Origin: Harmothoe impar
Taxonomy: Eukaryota > Annelida > Polychaeta > Phyllodocida > Polynoidae
Reading direction: 5' to 3'
Length of the DNA stretch: 64,000 nucleotides
NCBI GenBank assembly: GCA_947462335.1
Contig: OX381709.1
Location: forward strand, 39,674,904 to 39,738,903
The notes under the pieces were generated by a model. It was given only the letters and a program-made list of their open reading frames with translations, was not told where the DNA came from and did no database searches. Below, in pieces: positions 12,642 through 25,404 of the stretch (positions are counted from its first letter, which is position 1; the number at the start of each line of letters is the position of its first letter). Both the position numbers and the translations under genes were made by a program.

Positions 12642-15600
12642 CTGCAGGTACAGGGAGAGGGACTAATTAAAGGTGATGTGTATGTACATCAGTGTGATAC
12701 TGTCCCACACCTGAATCTTTGTGTCAGGTATTGTAAGTTCTGTCCTATGTCACAGAATCACGCACAATGGCACATAAGATAATCCAGGACTAAGGTGTGA
12801 TAATGTTGAACGATATGTTGTGGTGTATACTGCCACACAATTATTACAAGGGCGAAACTCAAAATAACTAACTTTTATGATTTAAAGAACATTGAAATTG
12901 GGAAGATCATCAAAAACCTTTATTTTAGGTGTAATCTAATGTTATAACCATGTTTAAAATCCATAGTCAATACAATGTACCTCGGTTTCACAAAGTAGTG
13001 TAGCATGCAAAAAGCATTTTCAAATATGTGGAAATTTCCAAGAAAATTGTGTTCAATTTGGTAAAATCTTAAATTATTAGTTTTTTCTTCATTCATAGAG
13101 ACGAAAACTATCCAGAATAGCTTTCTGACGAAATTCCTTTTAGCATTTCAATCTATGTCCAGAAGATGATGCATTGTTGATAAAATTTCCTAAATACTAC
13201 AATATTTATACTACATGTTTAAACTGTGCGCTATTAAACAGCCTTCACAAAATATCACACACTTCACTCTCTATATCTATTACTAATCAGGCCCCTATTC
13301 TTATTTGACAAATGGTCAGTTTGATTACTTTTATTAAAGCAATAAATCAGAGGAACGGTTTGTTCCTCGAAGTACTTTTTACTGAACTGTGCCCACATAG
13401 CATGCAGTGTGATATTGCACATGTAACTATTGTAAAGTGAATCCCCTGGCACGAGATGGGAATTTTCTAGATAATGTGTTGGTGTAATCTTCTCTGTGGC
13501 TGTGCAGTCGATCAATTTAGCGTGTATTTAGTGAACTGATAAGTCAAAATCCCTTGGATAAATAAACCGGATTAAAGTATTATCTTTACCTTCAGAAAGT
13601 ATCCTGCGGTCTATAAGTTCATCCACATAGGTATCCTCCTTGATGCGTGTTATCCCTTGAGCTTCCTCAGGCCCTGCCCCAATAGTATGTTTAACTCCAG
13701 GTCTCCTCCAGTGCCCTCCCCTACTGACTGGTCAGGTGTTCTCCAGCCGACTGATTATTCAATTTGGCCATCTACACCTGTATCCTCGCTCTCACCTGCC
13801 AACCCCTACACCCGCCAAAACTAGTCGCCGCTCCGGTTACCCTCCCCACGATCCGGCATTTACAAACAACCCTCTGGATCGATCACTTTGGCATACATAC
13901 GGGGCCCTTAAAGCTGAGCCATTCCGTCAACTCTCATTGGACGCTGGCTTTTATTGGCCTTGTCGGAAGGGGCTCTTTAGGTGTATGTTGGGTGGTGGTG
14001 TGGGAGGCTATATGTCTCAGGGGGATCACTTACTTTGTTTGATCAGTGGGAGTTGGGTTGGGGGTTGGGTGGGTCAGTCGTGGTATCGGGACGGAGGTTG
14101 GGGGTCCAGGGTTTAGGGTGGAGGAGATTTTATGGCTAATTGCTAAAAGGGTTAGTTTAAGATTACGTGCCATAAAGGAGATATAGTTAGAAAAGACACC
14201 CTGACTCAAGCAGGATGTCACTCTAACTCCCACGCCATAGCACAGAACCTTACATGGATAGAGATTTCTTTAAACATAGGGATTTTTTAAAGGAAATAGA
14301 AACTATTATATAACCTTTCATTGGATTTAACGTAATTAAACTTTAACCAAAGGTGAGATATCAGAATCATGATGCGTCAAACTTAGATGTGTACCAAACC
14401 TTTGATAAGACTTGGTTATAAATGTATGGTGACATGATCAACACATCAATAAATCTACATCTCATGATACTGACCAATTAATCTAATGGGGTAGTCCAAC
14501 CTTAATCATACGGTTAAAACGGTATAGACGAGCCTAGTACATGTATAGACCGTACCACCTAGTGATTTGTTTGGGGATGTAGAGCTAATTTACATTTTAC
14601 ACAATCTCACTGGAGTGCTAATTAAAGTGTGTTGACCTCTTACCTGGCCGGCTATACCACTGAGGTGCATCAAAGGGTGGGTCTGTTTGTTTCACTCTGC
14701 ACACTAGAACTCACTTACAGGCCTCATCTTGCTCATAAATCCATTAATTTAGGCTTACAGTAAGACCGATGATTGATTCGATTTGATTTGATGAATGAGC
14801 AGTCCTAAATAAGTGAAGTAGAACGTGCTTTTTAACTCCCATTTGACGCAGATCAAAGCAATAGATAGTAATATTGCAGACAGGTATTATGCATATGATT
14901 TTACTTAAATCTAACTTATTTGAAATCCTGATATTGGGAACCCAACCACAAGAAACCCAACAGAGAACCCGGCCCTAAAACCCATCATGAGAACCCACCC
15001 TGCGAGTTCACTCTAAACACAACAAGACCCCCAGATAGCACCCCCAAAGAACCCTGAGAAATACCACAAGAACCCCTGCAGAGAACCCGCCCTTAGAATC
15101 AGCCCTTAGAATCCACCCTTAGAACCAACACTAGAACCCCCCCCCCCCCCCGCGCTGAGATCCCCCTGAATACCTATCAAAGAGCAACCACAAGAACCAC
15201 CCATTGAACCCCCTGAAAACCCATCCCGTAAAATACATTATATAGTTGCCACACATTCACACCGACTTTCTTCTGCCCTCAAGCAGCATCAGCAGTGACC
15301 GACTTAGCATCAAACTACACCAATGAATGCTCCTGTTTTTTTGGTGTTATTTTTAATACAAAGCCAACCATGAGAACCACCACAATAACTCCAAACCCAA
15401 TCTAACCACCTAACTGCCCACCTAATCGGCCTAATCCAGTCCCACATGCTTAGTTATGGCCCTATAAGCCATTGTAATTTGCACCAATGAATACGTGGTA
15501 CACTTATACGCATGAAATGACAGCGGTGCTTCATGCACTCTGTAGGAGATACAAACACAGGTTTGTAGCCCACTCTTCTTCAGATTAGATAAAAGAATAT

Positions 15601-18600
15601 ACAATACAATACGATACAACCCCTCCATAGAACCCTGCCCTAAAACCAATCATCAGAACCCTGAAACCAGCAGAAGTACCCCTCCACAGAACCCACCCCT
15701 AGAAGTTAGAACCCACTCTGGGAACCCACCCTGAGAATACACCCTGAAATTTCTTTCGTTTTAGACATCCATGTATAGAAAACGAATAAGCATTACCAAG
15801 GCCACAGATGCTTATATATTTCCTATACACTAGCATGATTTTCTTGCCAATTCCTCGAACGCAGTGACTAAATTTAAATGGTTGAAATCAAGATACTTTC
15901 AACACTTTTGGTGAAGTTTGATCTAAACTCTAAAGATATGTACATGGAAATATTACCTTGATGGTATTGTTATGGATAATGCTTAATATATGATACGATG
16001 GAGGAAGTTAGTTTGACGCAGAGAAAAGGGGCATGTTATAATGTCATAGTGTGCATGCACATAAAGGAACCCATTATATCCAGCTTTCCAATCCACACCC
16101 ATCTCCACTCAGTCCGAAACTCTATACTAGTTGTATACCCTAGAGAAAACCAACTCTTCTCCTGATTCTATGACTTTGTTTACAAACACTTCGGCCGAAC
16201 GTTGCTCATTGCTGGGTCACGCCTTCCCGCCATTTTATGGCTGTGATGTAAAAACACGTCCGGGACAGTGCCCATACACCACACACAGGCCCACCTACAC
16301 AGTCACGACAGTGTAGGGAACATTTAAATTGAGAATAATCTTAGTCCCTGATCCCCCAACCCCCAGAAATTATTTTATGACATTGACCCCCATATTGTAA
16401 TTCTATCCTGTTTCAGCCTGATATTAATATAGGTATAACCTTAAACTGTGGGGGATAACCTCCTCAACGCTAACAGTTATATAGAAACCTTCGTACTTTG
16501 CGTTTGAAAAGCCTTCGCTACAATTTTCTATGCATTTGATTCTGGAACTAGAGAGACGTCAGAGAACTTAAGTCTTGATTTTAACTTTCAATTTCATTTG
16601 TTTACCCAATCAAAGAAACAGGCAAATCAAAAGCCTGAAAATTTAATTACCATCAGCGGCATCCCACAAGGGTCTATCATAAGGCTTGATTTCCCTTTCC
16701 TTTTCACTAGCGTTGTGTTTCATATCAATCACTGAACTGTGAAGGCTATTTCTAAATCCTGTCATCCGAACTCCATTTTACATATCATCTACATTTTATA
16801 CACTTTGATGGGCATTTTTAAGAGAACTTGAAAGGTTGGAGACTCTTTAACCGTACATGCTTGTTTGATTAGTCGCTCACTATACCTGATCTAATAATCC
16901 TTCCCCTCTCAACTCATGACGACTAAATGAGCTAGTCCTCCGCCTCATTGCCTGGTGCGACATGTTTGCACGCCAGACACTTATTTGTTCTCAGCCAACT
17001 GAACGGCATGTTGAATTACATAAACTGGCAAGACTCTTACTTTGTTATGTACAGCCTGTCAAGGTTATAGACCTGAACATGAATATGATTATGAACTGAT
17101 GTATGCGGTGGATGATCTATGGCGCTATCCTCTGGACATACCTTCATGTTGTAGACAAAAGCGCCTACAGTATTCGACTTAACTATCGGTTCCTTCTATA
17201 ACTTCAAAACTCAGTATAATGTCCCCTCATGCCTTTGGCGATTCCTTAGACAATAAATGATTATCACTTCCACCATAGTTTGTCAATTAAACTCTAGACC
17301 GTAGAGAGCAATGCGATTATATATATGCTGTGGCAAACAGGGAAATGTTTGGAAACAGTTCTGCATATCAATACAATTACGCTTGATATTTTTTGCCAAA
17401 AGCTTTTAAATTACTGTCAATAATGTATTTATTTAAACACTATTGACTTTATTTTCTCGTACACACCGCAAGTGCTTATAGATAAGTTTTCTTTAGAATT
17501 ATAAATAAATATTGTCTTTTCCAACAGTGACTCTGTCAGACCGTGCATGTGACTCCGTCAATACTGTCATGTGACTCCATCAGACCTCGAGCATCCTGCT
17601 GGGAGCTGACCCTGGAACGACCCAAACCATTATGTTCTATTTTTAGACCAGGGGAACCCTAAACTTGCATTATTTAAAACCTAGAGGTGGGATGTACAGG
17701 TAGGCCGGTGTATGCAGAAACATACAGGTAAGCACAACTATAGCCCTTTACGATACCCCATGATAACTCTACTGTCATATCTTAGACACTAGGGTGAGAT
17801 GGCAGATATATCACAAACAGGTTATGAGTAGTACTAGTCAATCATCACCCCTGTACGTGTCCCGTTTGACAATGATTTATGACCCATAGGTATGGTCACG
17901 GTCCAGTGCACACACCCATATACACTGCTCATAGAACGCTCTGTTTGTATATGACCACACCTGTCTCCAAACCCATAGTGGTCAGTTGGTTCTAGAGGTC
18001 CCTCTCCATTTGCTGTGCCAATATGCTCATATTGTATGAAAAGGGAAGTGTTTATTCAAGGATTTTAGCTGACCATTCTGGGAAGCTTGCCTACTGGGTC
18101 AACAAGTCAAAAGGCTCCAATAGGAAGACCGACTGACCATCCAAATACTGTTTGTTTAGAAATAGATCTCTTGGTGTTATTGTATTCTGTCTCTTGTATT
18201 GGTCACACACATGCCCTAACAATAGAATTAATACGTTATGCTTTAAATACAGCCCTATCTAGAATAGACGAGATACTAATCAGCCATTTCGGTCCAAAGC
18301 AAACACGTCTAAAACTGTAGAATCCTGATGCTATTTTTCTAAATGAATGCCCCTTTAATGCTATCTATTTCATATAATTATTGAAAATTGTAACACTGGG
18401 AAATTGTATGTATTTTTAGATTTTTTTAAATCAGAATTTAAGCGGAATTCTGGCTACGTTTTGGAGATACACATTGTACCATGATACAGCCTCTCCTACA
18501 TGATTTGTTGAAAGTCAGTGCAACATGTGTGTACAGGGTGCGTGAATCGATCTCATATGCAAGGTGGCAAATACACTTAAGCTGTTACAATGCACCTACG

Positions 18601-19048
18601 TTATGTATACAGGGGGTCTAAACACTCACAGATTGGTCAAATCCTCCCATAATCGCCATTACCTGATGGTTGATCCTGCACTTGGTGTGTGCGCTTATGG
18701 TGGGTGTGTGTACATCAAACAATATTAATATGTAATTTGTTGGTAAATCCGCAGTCGATACCTGGTCGTTACATCATGATAATGGGCTGTTATAAAGTTG
18801 CTGGCTGCAGATAAATGAGCATTACCTCCCTGCGATGTTGAACTATGGTGTCCTCAACGTCTACCCTACTGTCTCTGCAAATACTACCCTCTAGTATCAA
18901 TATCATGACATGTAGTAAAACATGTCGAATTTTGAAAAACACTGCATTGACAATGGAGTATACGTCATTTTTTTCTAACAAGAGTATGGGTTTGGGGAAG
19001 TAAAGAATCGTTAACCCCTATCATGTTTGAATATACATGTAGAAAAGT
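12642..19048. other. Divergent intergenic region between the two SLC22 genes
   Basis: This stretch must hold the promoters of both transporter genes. A likely 5'UTR exon of gene A sits above its donor at 13590 (minus strand). I see no convincing coding exon elsewhere. G-rich DNA (about 14046-14112) and degenerate AGAACCC repeats (14936-15760) are the visible structures. Other open frames are short and unsupported. Confidence 0.55.
14936..15760. repeat. Degenerate tandem repeats of AGAACCCxxCCT-type units
   Basis: Loose 10-14 bp units built on AGAACCC(A/C)CCCT recur at 14936-15240 and 15360-15760, broken by about 120 bp of ordinary sequence and a poly-C run near 15138. This looks like a decayed minisatellite. 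Confidence 0.65.
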
Positions 19049-22000
19049 ATGGGAGTGGACGAAGCCCTCCAGAGTCTGGGACGCTGGGGCAAGTGGCAGC
19101 TCACACACTACTTCCTGTCATGCGTAGTGTTTGCACTTCCCGCGACATGGCAACTGTTTGCAATCGTTTTCATCGGTGAGTATAAATACATATAGTTATC
19201 ACTAGGCTAATTACACATTTTAGTATCCCTCTACTTCTCTTCCATTCATACAATTTGAGTCACTGTAGCCATTTGATGGTACCTGGTATCCCCTATTGTA
19301 CATAGGAAAGATGCTTCAGAAAAGGGGGATATAGACCTGTACTGTTGAAGGATATTTGCACCCTAACCCAGTGGGCACAAAATTGAGTCCAATGTTGAAT
19401 CAACATTGAATCAATGTTGAATCAACATTGACAACCATGTATCAATGTTGATTCAATGTTCTGTGCCCACTGGGAAGGACTATAGCTATGGCTTTGACTA
19501 CCGGTAAGCCATTTCTCAAATCTGTTCGGCATGCATGAACAAGTGATTGAATAATGATAAGAATGTTCAAATCGATCACACATGTCAAAACTAAAAAGTT
19601 TGTATTTCTTATTCCTGAATATGACCTGTGCTTGTGTTTGTGCTTATCAAATATAAATTGATATTTCTAATCCCTGAACACACTTGCATCTCACAGGGTT
19701 CCCAAATGACCACCATTGTCTTCCTGCCCCTAACTCTACACTGGAGAGGTCTGTTCCACTAGAGAAAGATTCTCATGGTCAGACCAGGTGGTCAAGGTGT
19801 CTGATGTACTCGGATGGGAACCAGACTGTGGAGTGTACAAGAGGGTGGCAGTATGACTCCGCTGGATTTGTACCCAACCAAGGGACTATCACCATGGAGG
19901 TAACCAGCCATTTATAGAATTACATAAACGGTGTAAATACATTATCTACTTATCCATTTAGCTGGTAAGACTTAATTACCTCTGAAGATATCCCATGGAT
20001 GACAGGCTGCTATCATATTTGCCATTAACCTAAAGTACATGCAAAGTAAATGATGATTATGGCTATTCTTATTACAACCATTGATTGTCTACAGCATTAT
20101 TGAAATATAGACACACACTTACAATGCCATTCTTTGCACCCTCTTTCATCCTTCTTCCTCTCATCCTCCACCAGTGGGACCTTGTGTGCTCCAAGTCCGT
20201 CTACGTGGAGAACGCCCAGACAGTGTTCGTGTTCGGTGTCTGTGTTGGTGCTCTCGTGTTTTCTCCACTCGCCGACAGGTGGGGTAGGAGGAGAGTGGTC
20301 TTTGGTTGCCAGGTGTTGCTTGACGTACTTGGTGCCGCCATGGCATTCTCACCAAACTACGTCACCCTCTGCGTATTACAGTTCTGTACAGGAGCATTAG
20401 CACAGGTAAGTGGTGTGTGGTCTTGTTATTAGATAACTAGATGTGTTTTAAACACCATATAATTTCGGCCCTGACGTGTTTAATACTGTATGACAGGGGC
20501 TGTACATTGCGGGTATGGTGCTGACGTGTTTAACACTGTATGACAGGGACTCTACATGGCGGGTATGGTGCTGACATGTTTAATACTGTATGCCAGGGGC
20601 TGTACATGGCGGGTATGGTGCTGACGTGTTTAATACTGTATGACAGGGACTCTACATGGTGGGTATGGTGCTGACGTGTTTGATACTGTATGACAGGGAC
20701 TCTACATGGCGGGTATGGTGCTGACGTGTTTAATACTGTATGACAGGGACTCTACATGGCGGGTATGGTGCTGACGTGTTTGATACTGTATGACAGGGAC
20801 TCTACATGGCGGGTATGGTGCTGACGTGTTTAATACTGTATGACAGGGACTCTACATGGCGGGTATGGTGCTGACGTGTTTAATACTGTATGACAGGGAC
20901 TCTACATGGCGGGTATGGTGCTGACGTGTTTAATACTGTATGACAGGGACTCTACATGGCGGGTATGGTGCTGACGTGTTTGATACTGTATGACAGGGAC
21001 TCTACATGGCGGGTATGGTGCTGACGTGTTTAATACTGTATGACAGGGACTCTACATGGCGGGTATGGTGCTGACGTGTTTAATACTGTATGACAGGGAC
21101 TCTACATGGCGGGTATGGTGCTGACGTGTTTAATACTGTATGACAGGGACTCTACATGGCGGGTATGGTGCTGACGTGTTTAATACTGTATGACAGGGAC
21201 TCTACATGGCGGGTATGGTGCTGACGTGTTTAATACTGTATGACAGGGACTCTACATGGCGGGTATGGTGCTGACGTGTTTAATACTGTATGACAGGGAC
21301 TCTACATGGCGTATGGTGCTGACGTGTTTGATACTGTATGACAGGGACTCTACATGGCGGGTATGGTGCTGACGTGTTTAATACTGTATGACAGGGACTC
21401 TACATGGCGGGTATGGTGCTGACGTGTTTGATACTGTATGACAGGGACTCTACATGGCGGGTATAGTACTGACATGTGAGATGTGGCCGTCCTTAATGAG
21501 GACAGTGCTGGCACCTGGTGTCTACATCATCACGTCTGTCTTCACGGCCCTCCTGGCACCCCTTGCTGCAGGGATGAGACACTGGCGCTATCTACAATTC
21601 ACCATCTCTGTCGTCCCCATTGTCACCCTTATATATTACAAGTAGGTGCTATTTTGTACACTGTGAAAAACAATGCTCACAACTTAATGAGCTCAGATTT
21701 ATTTATGTTTATGTTGTGGCACCTTCACTCGCTAGAATAGTTCCCCACAGCATGTTAGTAGTATATGGAAACGGCATGTCAGTAGTATATGCATGGAAAG
21801 ATCGAATTTGGTTAGTTCACCACCAAGCGCGATGAGAGGGCAACTATATTACCCTTAGAAACATGCATGGTTTGCTAAATACAATGTATGCAATCGACTT
21901 TGCTAACATAAGATACTACGTTATTGAATTGCCTTGGTCGATCGGTGTCAGATTAAATTTGGTTGTAATAATGTGAATAGCCTCAATATATTTTACCAAA

Positions 22001-24421
22001 CTGAATGGTATTTTTAAATATATATTTCATATTCTGTTGGCAGATTCTGTCCAGAGTCCCTGCTTTGGTTGGTGTCCACAGGGCGTCATAAAGAGGCAGA
22101 GAGGGTCCTCCAGGGCGCAGCGCGTTGTAACGGGGTCACAATCTCCACCAACGTCCTCTACACACGCCCCCGTGTGGAGCATCAGGGAACTACAATACCT
22201 CACCATCCTGACATTTCACCTAGACAACAAGAGCGTGGTGACCATCAGATTAAGGAACTGGGTGGATCGAGTTCATTAGAACCTGGAGAGAAGGATCAGA
22301 ATAAAAATGACACCTTTTTTGAACTCCTAAGAAGGCCTAAACCCAGACAATATGCGCTGATCATGTTTTACTTGGTGTAAGTCACTGTTCTGTAATTTAT
22401 GAGAATACAATGGGTTCATTAGTATCTTTTAGAACGCACAGACACTTGAATTATCAAGGTATCTGTTCCTATAATGCTCTATTCCAAGATCGACTCGATA
22501 TTTTCAGAGAGTTTAGATTAGTTTTCAGCAGAATTCCCTAGCTTATAGTAAAACGTGCATGCATGCATTATTCATCGAGATCCAGATAATTATAGATATT
22601 TGAATGGTGTATTATATTTGCGTACAAACCCAGCTTGCATTTGTTGTTGTAGGTTCGTGAATAACCTGATGTACTTTGGGCTGACTCTCATGTCAGGTAG
22701 TTTACCTGGAGATGTCTTTGTTAACTTTGCCATCATGTCCTTGTTGGACATCCCTGGTACTTTATTAGCTATGGGAATGTCCCACTGGTGAGTCTACCTT
22801 TCTCTAATATTATACACGGAATCTATTGAGACATTGTATTTCTATAATTCAATGATCTTTCACAGAGAAACGTAGTCTCAAATCTGAAATGAGGAACTTT
22901 TGATATAAGAAGAATGTCACTTATAACTAAGTCTTGTTACTTACCTGTTCTTTCAAACCATTTCAGTTGGGGGCGTCGACGACCTCTCTGCTTCTTTCAT
23001 ATTATATCTGCAGTTTTCTTCTTTATTGGAGCAATTATAATAGCTTTCCCAGGTGAGTATCACCACCCTAATTTTACATAACACGTCAACTGACTCCTAT
23101 AACTATTATGTTCAATGTATGTATATATGCATGCAAAAAGGGGAACCTTTCCTTTTGACTATACCCTCTCAAAGTTAGTTGTAACAGGGTGTCTATCAAT
23201 TGATATGAAAATAGTATTCCCCCAATTGATGTAGCACACGAATTCACCAAAATACCTAGGTTCATATCATTCTCTTGCAGGTAACAATGCATTACTAACA
23301 GCAGTTTCCCTGGCCGCTAAGTTAGGGGTATCGGCAGCCTGGGCAGTGGAGCTGGTCTATGCACAGGAGATCTTCCCAACTAACATACGGTAAATTGGAG
23401 ATTGATCTTTCATGTAAGGCATATTTTTGTAGTTGGATTATTTCTTCATTTGAACCAATCTAAACATTTTATTTAGCATCAACACACTAATTCACATAAG
23501 CCAGTGTATAAGTGATGTGCAATTTAAAACAAAATGTAGATTATTATCAAAAAGGTAGAGAAGAACAATTTAAGAAAAGTTAGCTTTTACCTGCGTAATG
23601 TATACTTTTGATTTTGATACATTAGGAGCACCAGTCTTGGGATCACATCTGGAATTGGACTTATCGGGAGTATATTTGCACCATACGCGGTCTACCTGGT
23701 GAGGATCTTCCCGTTAACAAGCCCCAACAAACAAAGCTATATTAAAGTAGAAATCTTGAGAAAGTATTAGCAAAATAATACAAAAGTGAAATATCACCGA
23801 AACCTATCATTCTACTCACAGTTTAAAATACCTTTAGTGCCTGGAAACATATTATCACCCACACTCTCAAGAATTACATCTACAATCTGTTTACACGTTA
23901 AAGACTGTCTTGGTCAATGCCTTTAGATAACGTTTCGGAAAGTAATTATTCAATTTACATCTACTCAGAACCCAAAACTCGTTGAATCTTTGATAACCCC
24001 AGAATTCTACAATTTTCAGGTCCGCACTGTGCCCTACATCCCTTGCATCATCTTCGCTATCCTCTCATTGGTAGGGGCAGTTTTAGTCATGTTTCAAATA
24101 GAAACCTACAAAAGACCACTACCAGCGACAATAGAGGAAGTCTGTCTCATGCATGAGTCACGCCAATATTGTGTGGATGGAAAATATACTGTTACAAATA
24201 ATGATCACATTACACAGGCTAAAGATAGAAGTGTGAGCTACTCAAATATCTCAGTGTTAAATAATGATCTACTCAGACTGAGCAGCTCTCGAGATCTGGG
24301 CCATCAGAATCCTGCCTATGAAGTGGATGAGAGCAGCTCACGGCCAGATGCAGAAGGACACTTTGAAATCATACTTAATGCTGACACCCTCCAAGGACTC
24401 TGCTTTGAAACATCAGTGTGA
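19049..24421 (+). CDS. SLC22-family organic ion transporter B (complete, 10 coding exons)
   Basis: A second predicted 12-TM organic ion transporter of the SLC22 branch, substrate unknown. Coding exons are 19049-19175, 19697-19899, 20175-20405, 21445-21641, 22044-22376, 22653-22787, 22967-23052, 23281-23389, 23626-23698 and 24020-24421, totalling 631 residues. Exons 1-4, 6, 7 and 9 have exactly the same lengths as in gene A (127, 203, 231, 197, 135, 86, 73 bp), so the two arose by duplication. It starts MGVDEALQSLGRWGKWQ. Loop sequons sit at N55 and N84, the same places as in A. MFS motif A is DRWGRRR at 144-150; FCPESLLW follows at 254-261. Exon 5 is 108 bp longer than in A and encodes a longer, polar cytosolic loop. 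The C-terminal tail (about 110 residues) is Ser/Asn-rich with NPAYE, a shape seen also near the end of gene A. The acceptor of exon 4 ends a 50-bp tandem repeat. Confidence 0.93.
19367..19474. mobile_element. 108-bp palindromic MITE, family 1, copy 1
   Basis: It begins CCCAGTGGGCACA and ends TGTGCCCACTGGG, with an inner palindrome of repeated TTGAATCAACATTG units. The same 108-bp element occurs at 30406-30513 and, split by an insertion, at 61787-62809. It lies in intron 1 of SLC22 gene B. Confidence 0.85.
20470..21444 (+). repeat. 50-bp minisatellite made of a duplicated splice acceptor and exon start
   Basis: About 19 copies of a 50-bp unit run up to the real acceptor of coding exon 4 of SLC22 gene B. 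Each unit carries TACTGTATGACAG followed by the first ~27 bases of the exon (GGACTCTACATGGCGGGTAT), then a spacer. Copies are nearly identical; one near 21296-21343 lacks 2 bp. Early copies (20496, 20596) are the most diverged. Fifty is not a multiple of three, and reading on through a unit meets a stop. Confidence 0.95.
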
Positions 24422-25404
24422 CAACAAGCTCCATTTATTATTAAATGTTTTTTTAACATAGGGTAGTTACATTAAGTATGATGATAGAAGTAAAAAAACG
24501 TACACATCAGAATGTCTTTGTCAACAGAGTATGTGCAAATATATAGAGTGAATGGTTTTATTTTCAAGAAAACATTACTCGACTACGACAGGGTCGTACT
24601 TGTCAGGCCAACGAGAAAACCGTTTTGAGCATAGCTATCCACCAGCACCTTGATAGAAAAAAGACAGGTACCAGAAACATTTACTTTTAGTCACGTGAAC
24701 AGATAGAAATCCCAGCTGACAAAAAAAACGTTATTTTACGTCAAAATAACGTTTTAAACCTTTATATAACGTTATGCCACAGTAAGGAACCTTAGAGAAA
24801 CATTGTATAACGTTATGAAATGTTGAATAACGTTTTTTGTTTATTGGGGTAGACCCATTCCCCAAATATACTGATAACTAATTATAAGGAGACCATCATT
24901 ATGCGAAGATCTATGCATGTTCGAACAGGCGCTATATGTGTGCATCTGAAGTGTATATATTGAGCATGTATGTTTTTATGCCATGACCTATCAATAGAAA
25001 GTAAACCTAAGAGAAAGGGGGTCAACTGTTAGGTGTTTCCCCATACGATTTATCAATCAAGTGTTTGTGAGCTACACACCGTGCCTGTATTAATAGATAA
25101 CATACCATAGACGGGCATAGACATTTGACATATAGAAAGTAGGAAGCTGGGAATAATATATTAAGACTCATAATAATGCAAGGGGCTATGAAGTAACTGC
25201 ATCAGATACATGGCAGATTTAAGATGAAACTTTATCCCCAAATACTTCTTAAAAATATATAGAGATACAGAAATATAATAAAATTACGCTTCATTACTCA
25301 CTGGAATTAACCTCGATTTTGCCTCATTAAATAATATAGTTGATCTCATTAGGAATAGCACTGTCCTTTTAGTGGTTCTACACATGACAACCCTTATTGT
25401 CTAT
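24422..25404. other. Intergenic between convergent SLC22 gene B and GTPase unit C
   Basis: This AT-rich spacer contains one MITE-like element at 24711-24849. I see no gene. Confidence 0.6.
24711..24849. mobile_element. ACGTTAT-rich MITE, copy 1
   Basis: It runs from CCCAGCTGACAAAAA to TTTGTTTATTGGGG and is rich in AACGTTAT motifs with an inner TTTTACGTCAAAATAACGT. Relatives lie at 29925-30077 and 37938-38033, with a partial one near 5905-5985. Confidence 0.7.

Noticed and set aside
13736..14116. 126-codon frame in the inter-SLC22 region
   Set aside because: It has no recognisable domain or splice context; its end runs through a Gly/Trp-coding G-rich tract. It overlaps the probable 5'UTR of gene A.
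20470..21444. Possible CRISPR-like array from regular 50-bp repeats
   Set aside because: Units are head-to-tail without unique spacers, in a eukaryotic intron; this is a minisatellite.
22037..22279. Second frame across exon 5 of SLC22 gene B
   Set aside because: It is out of frame with the well-supported FCPESLLW exon.
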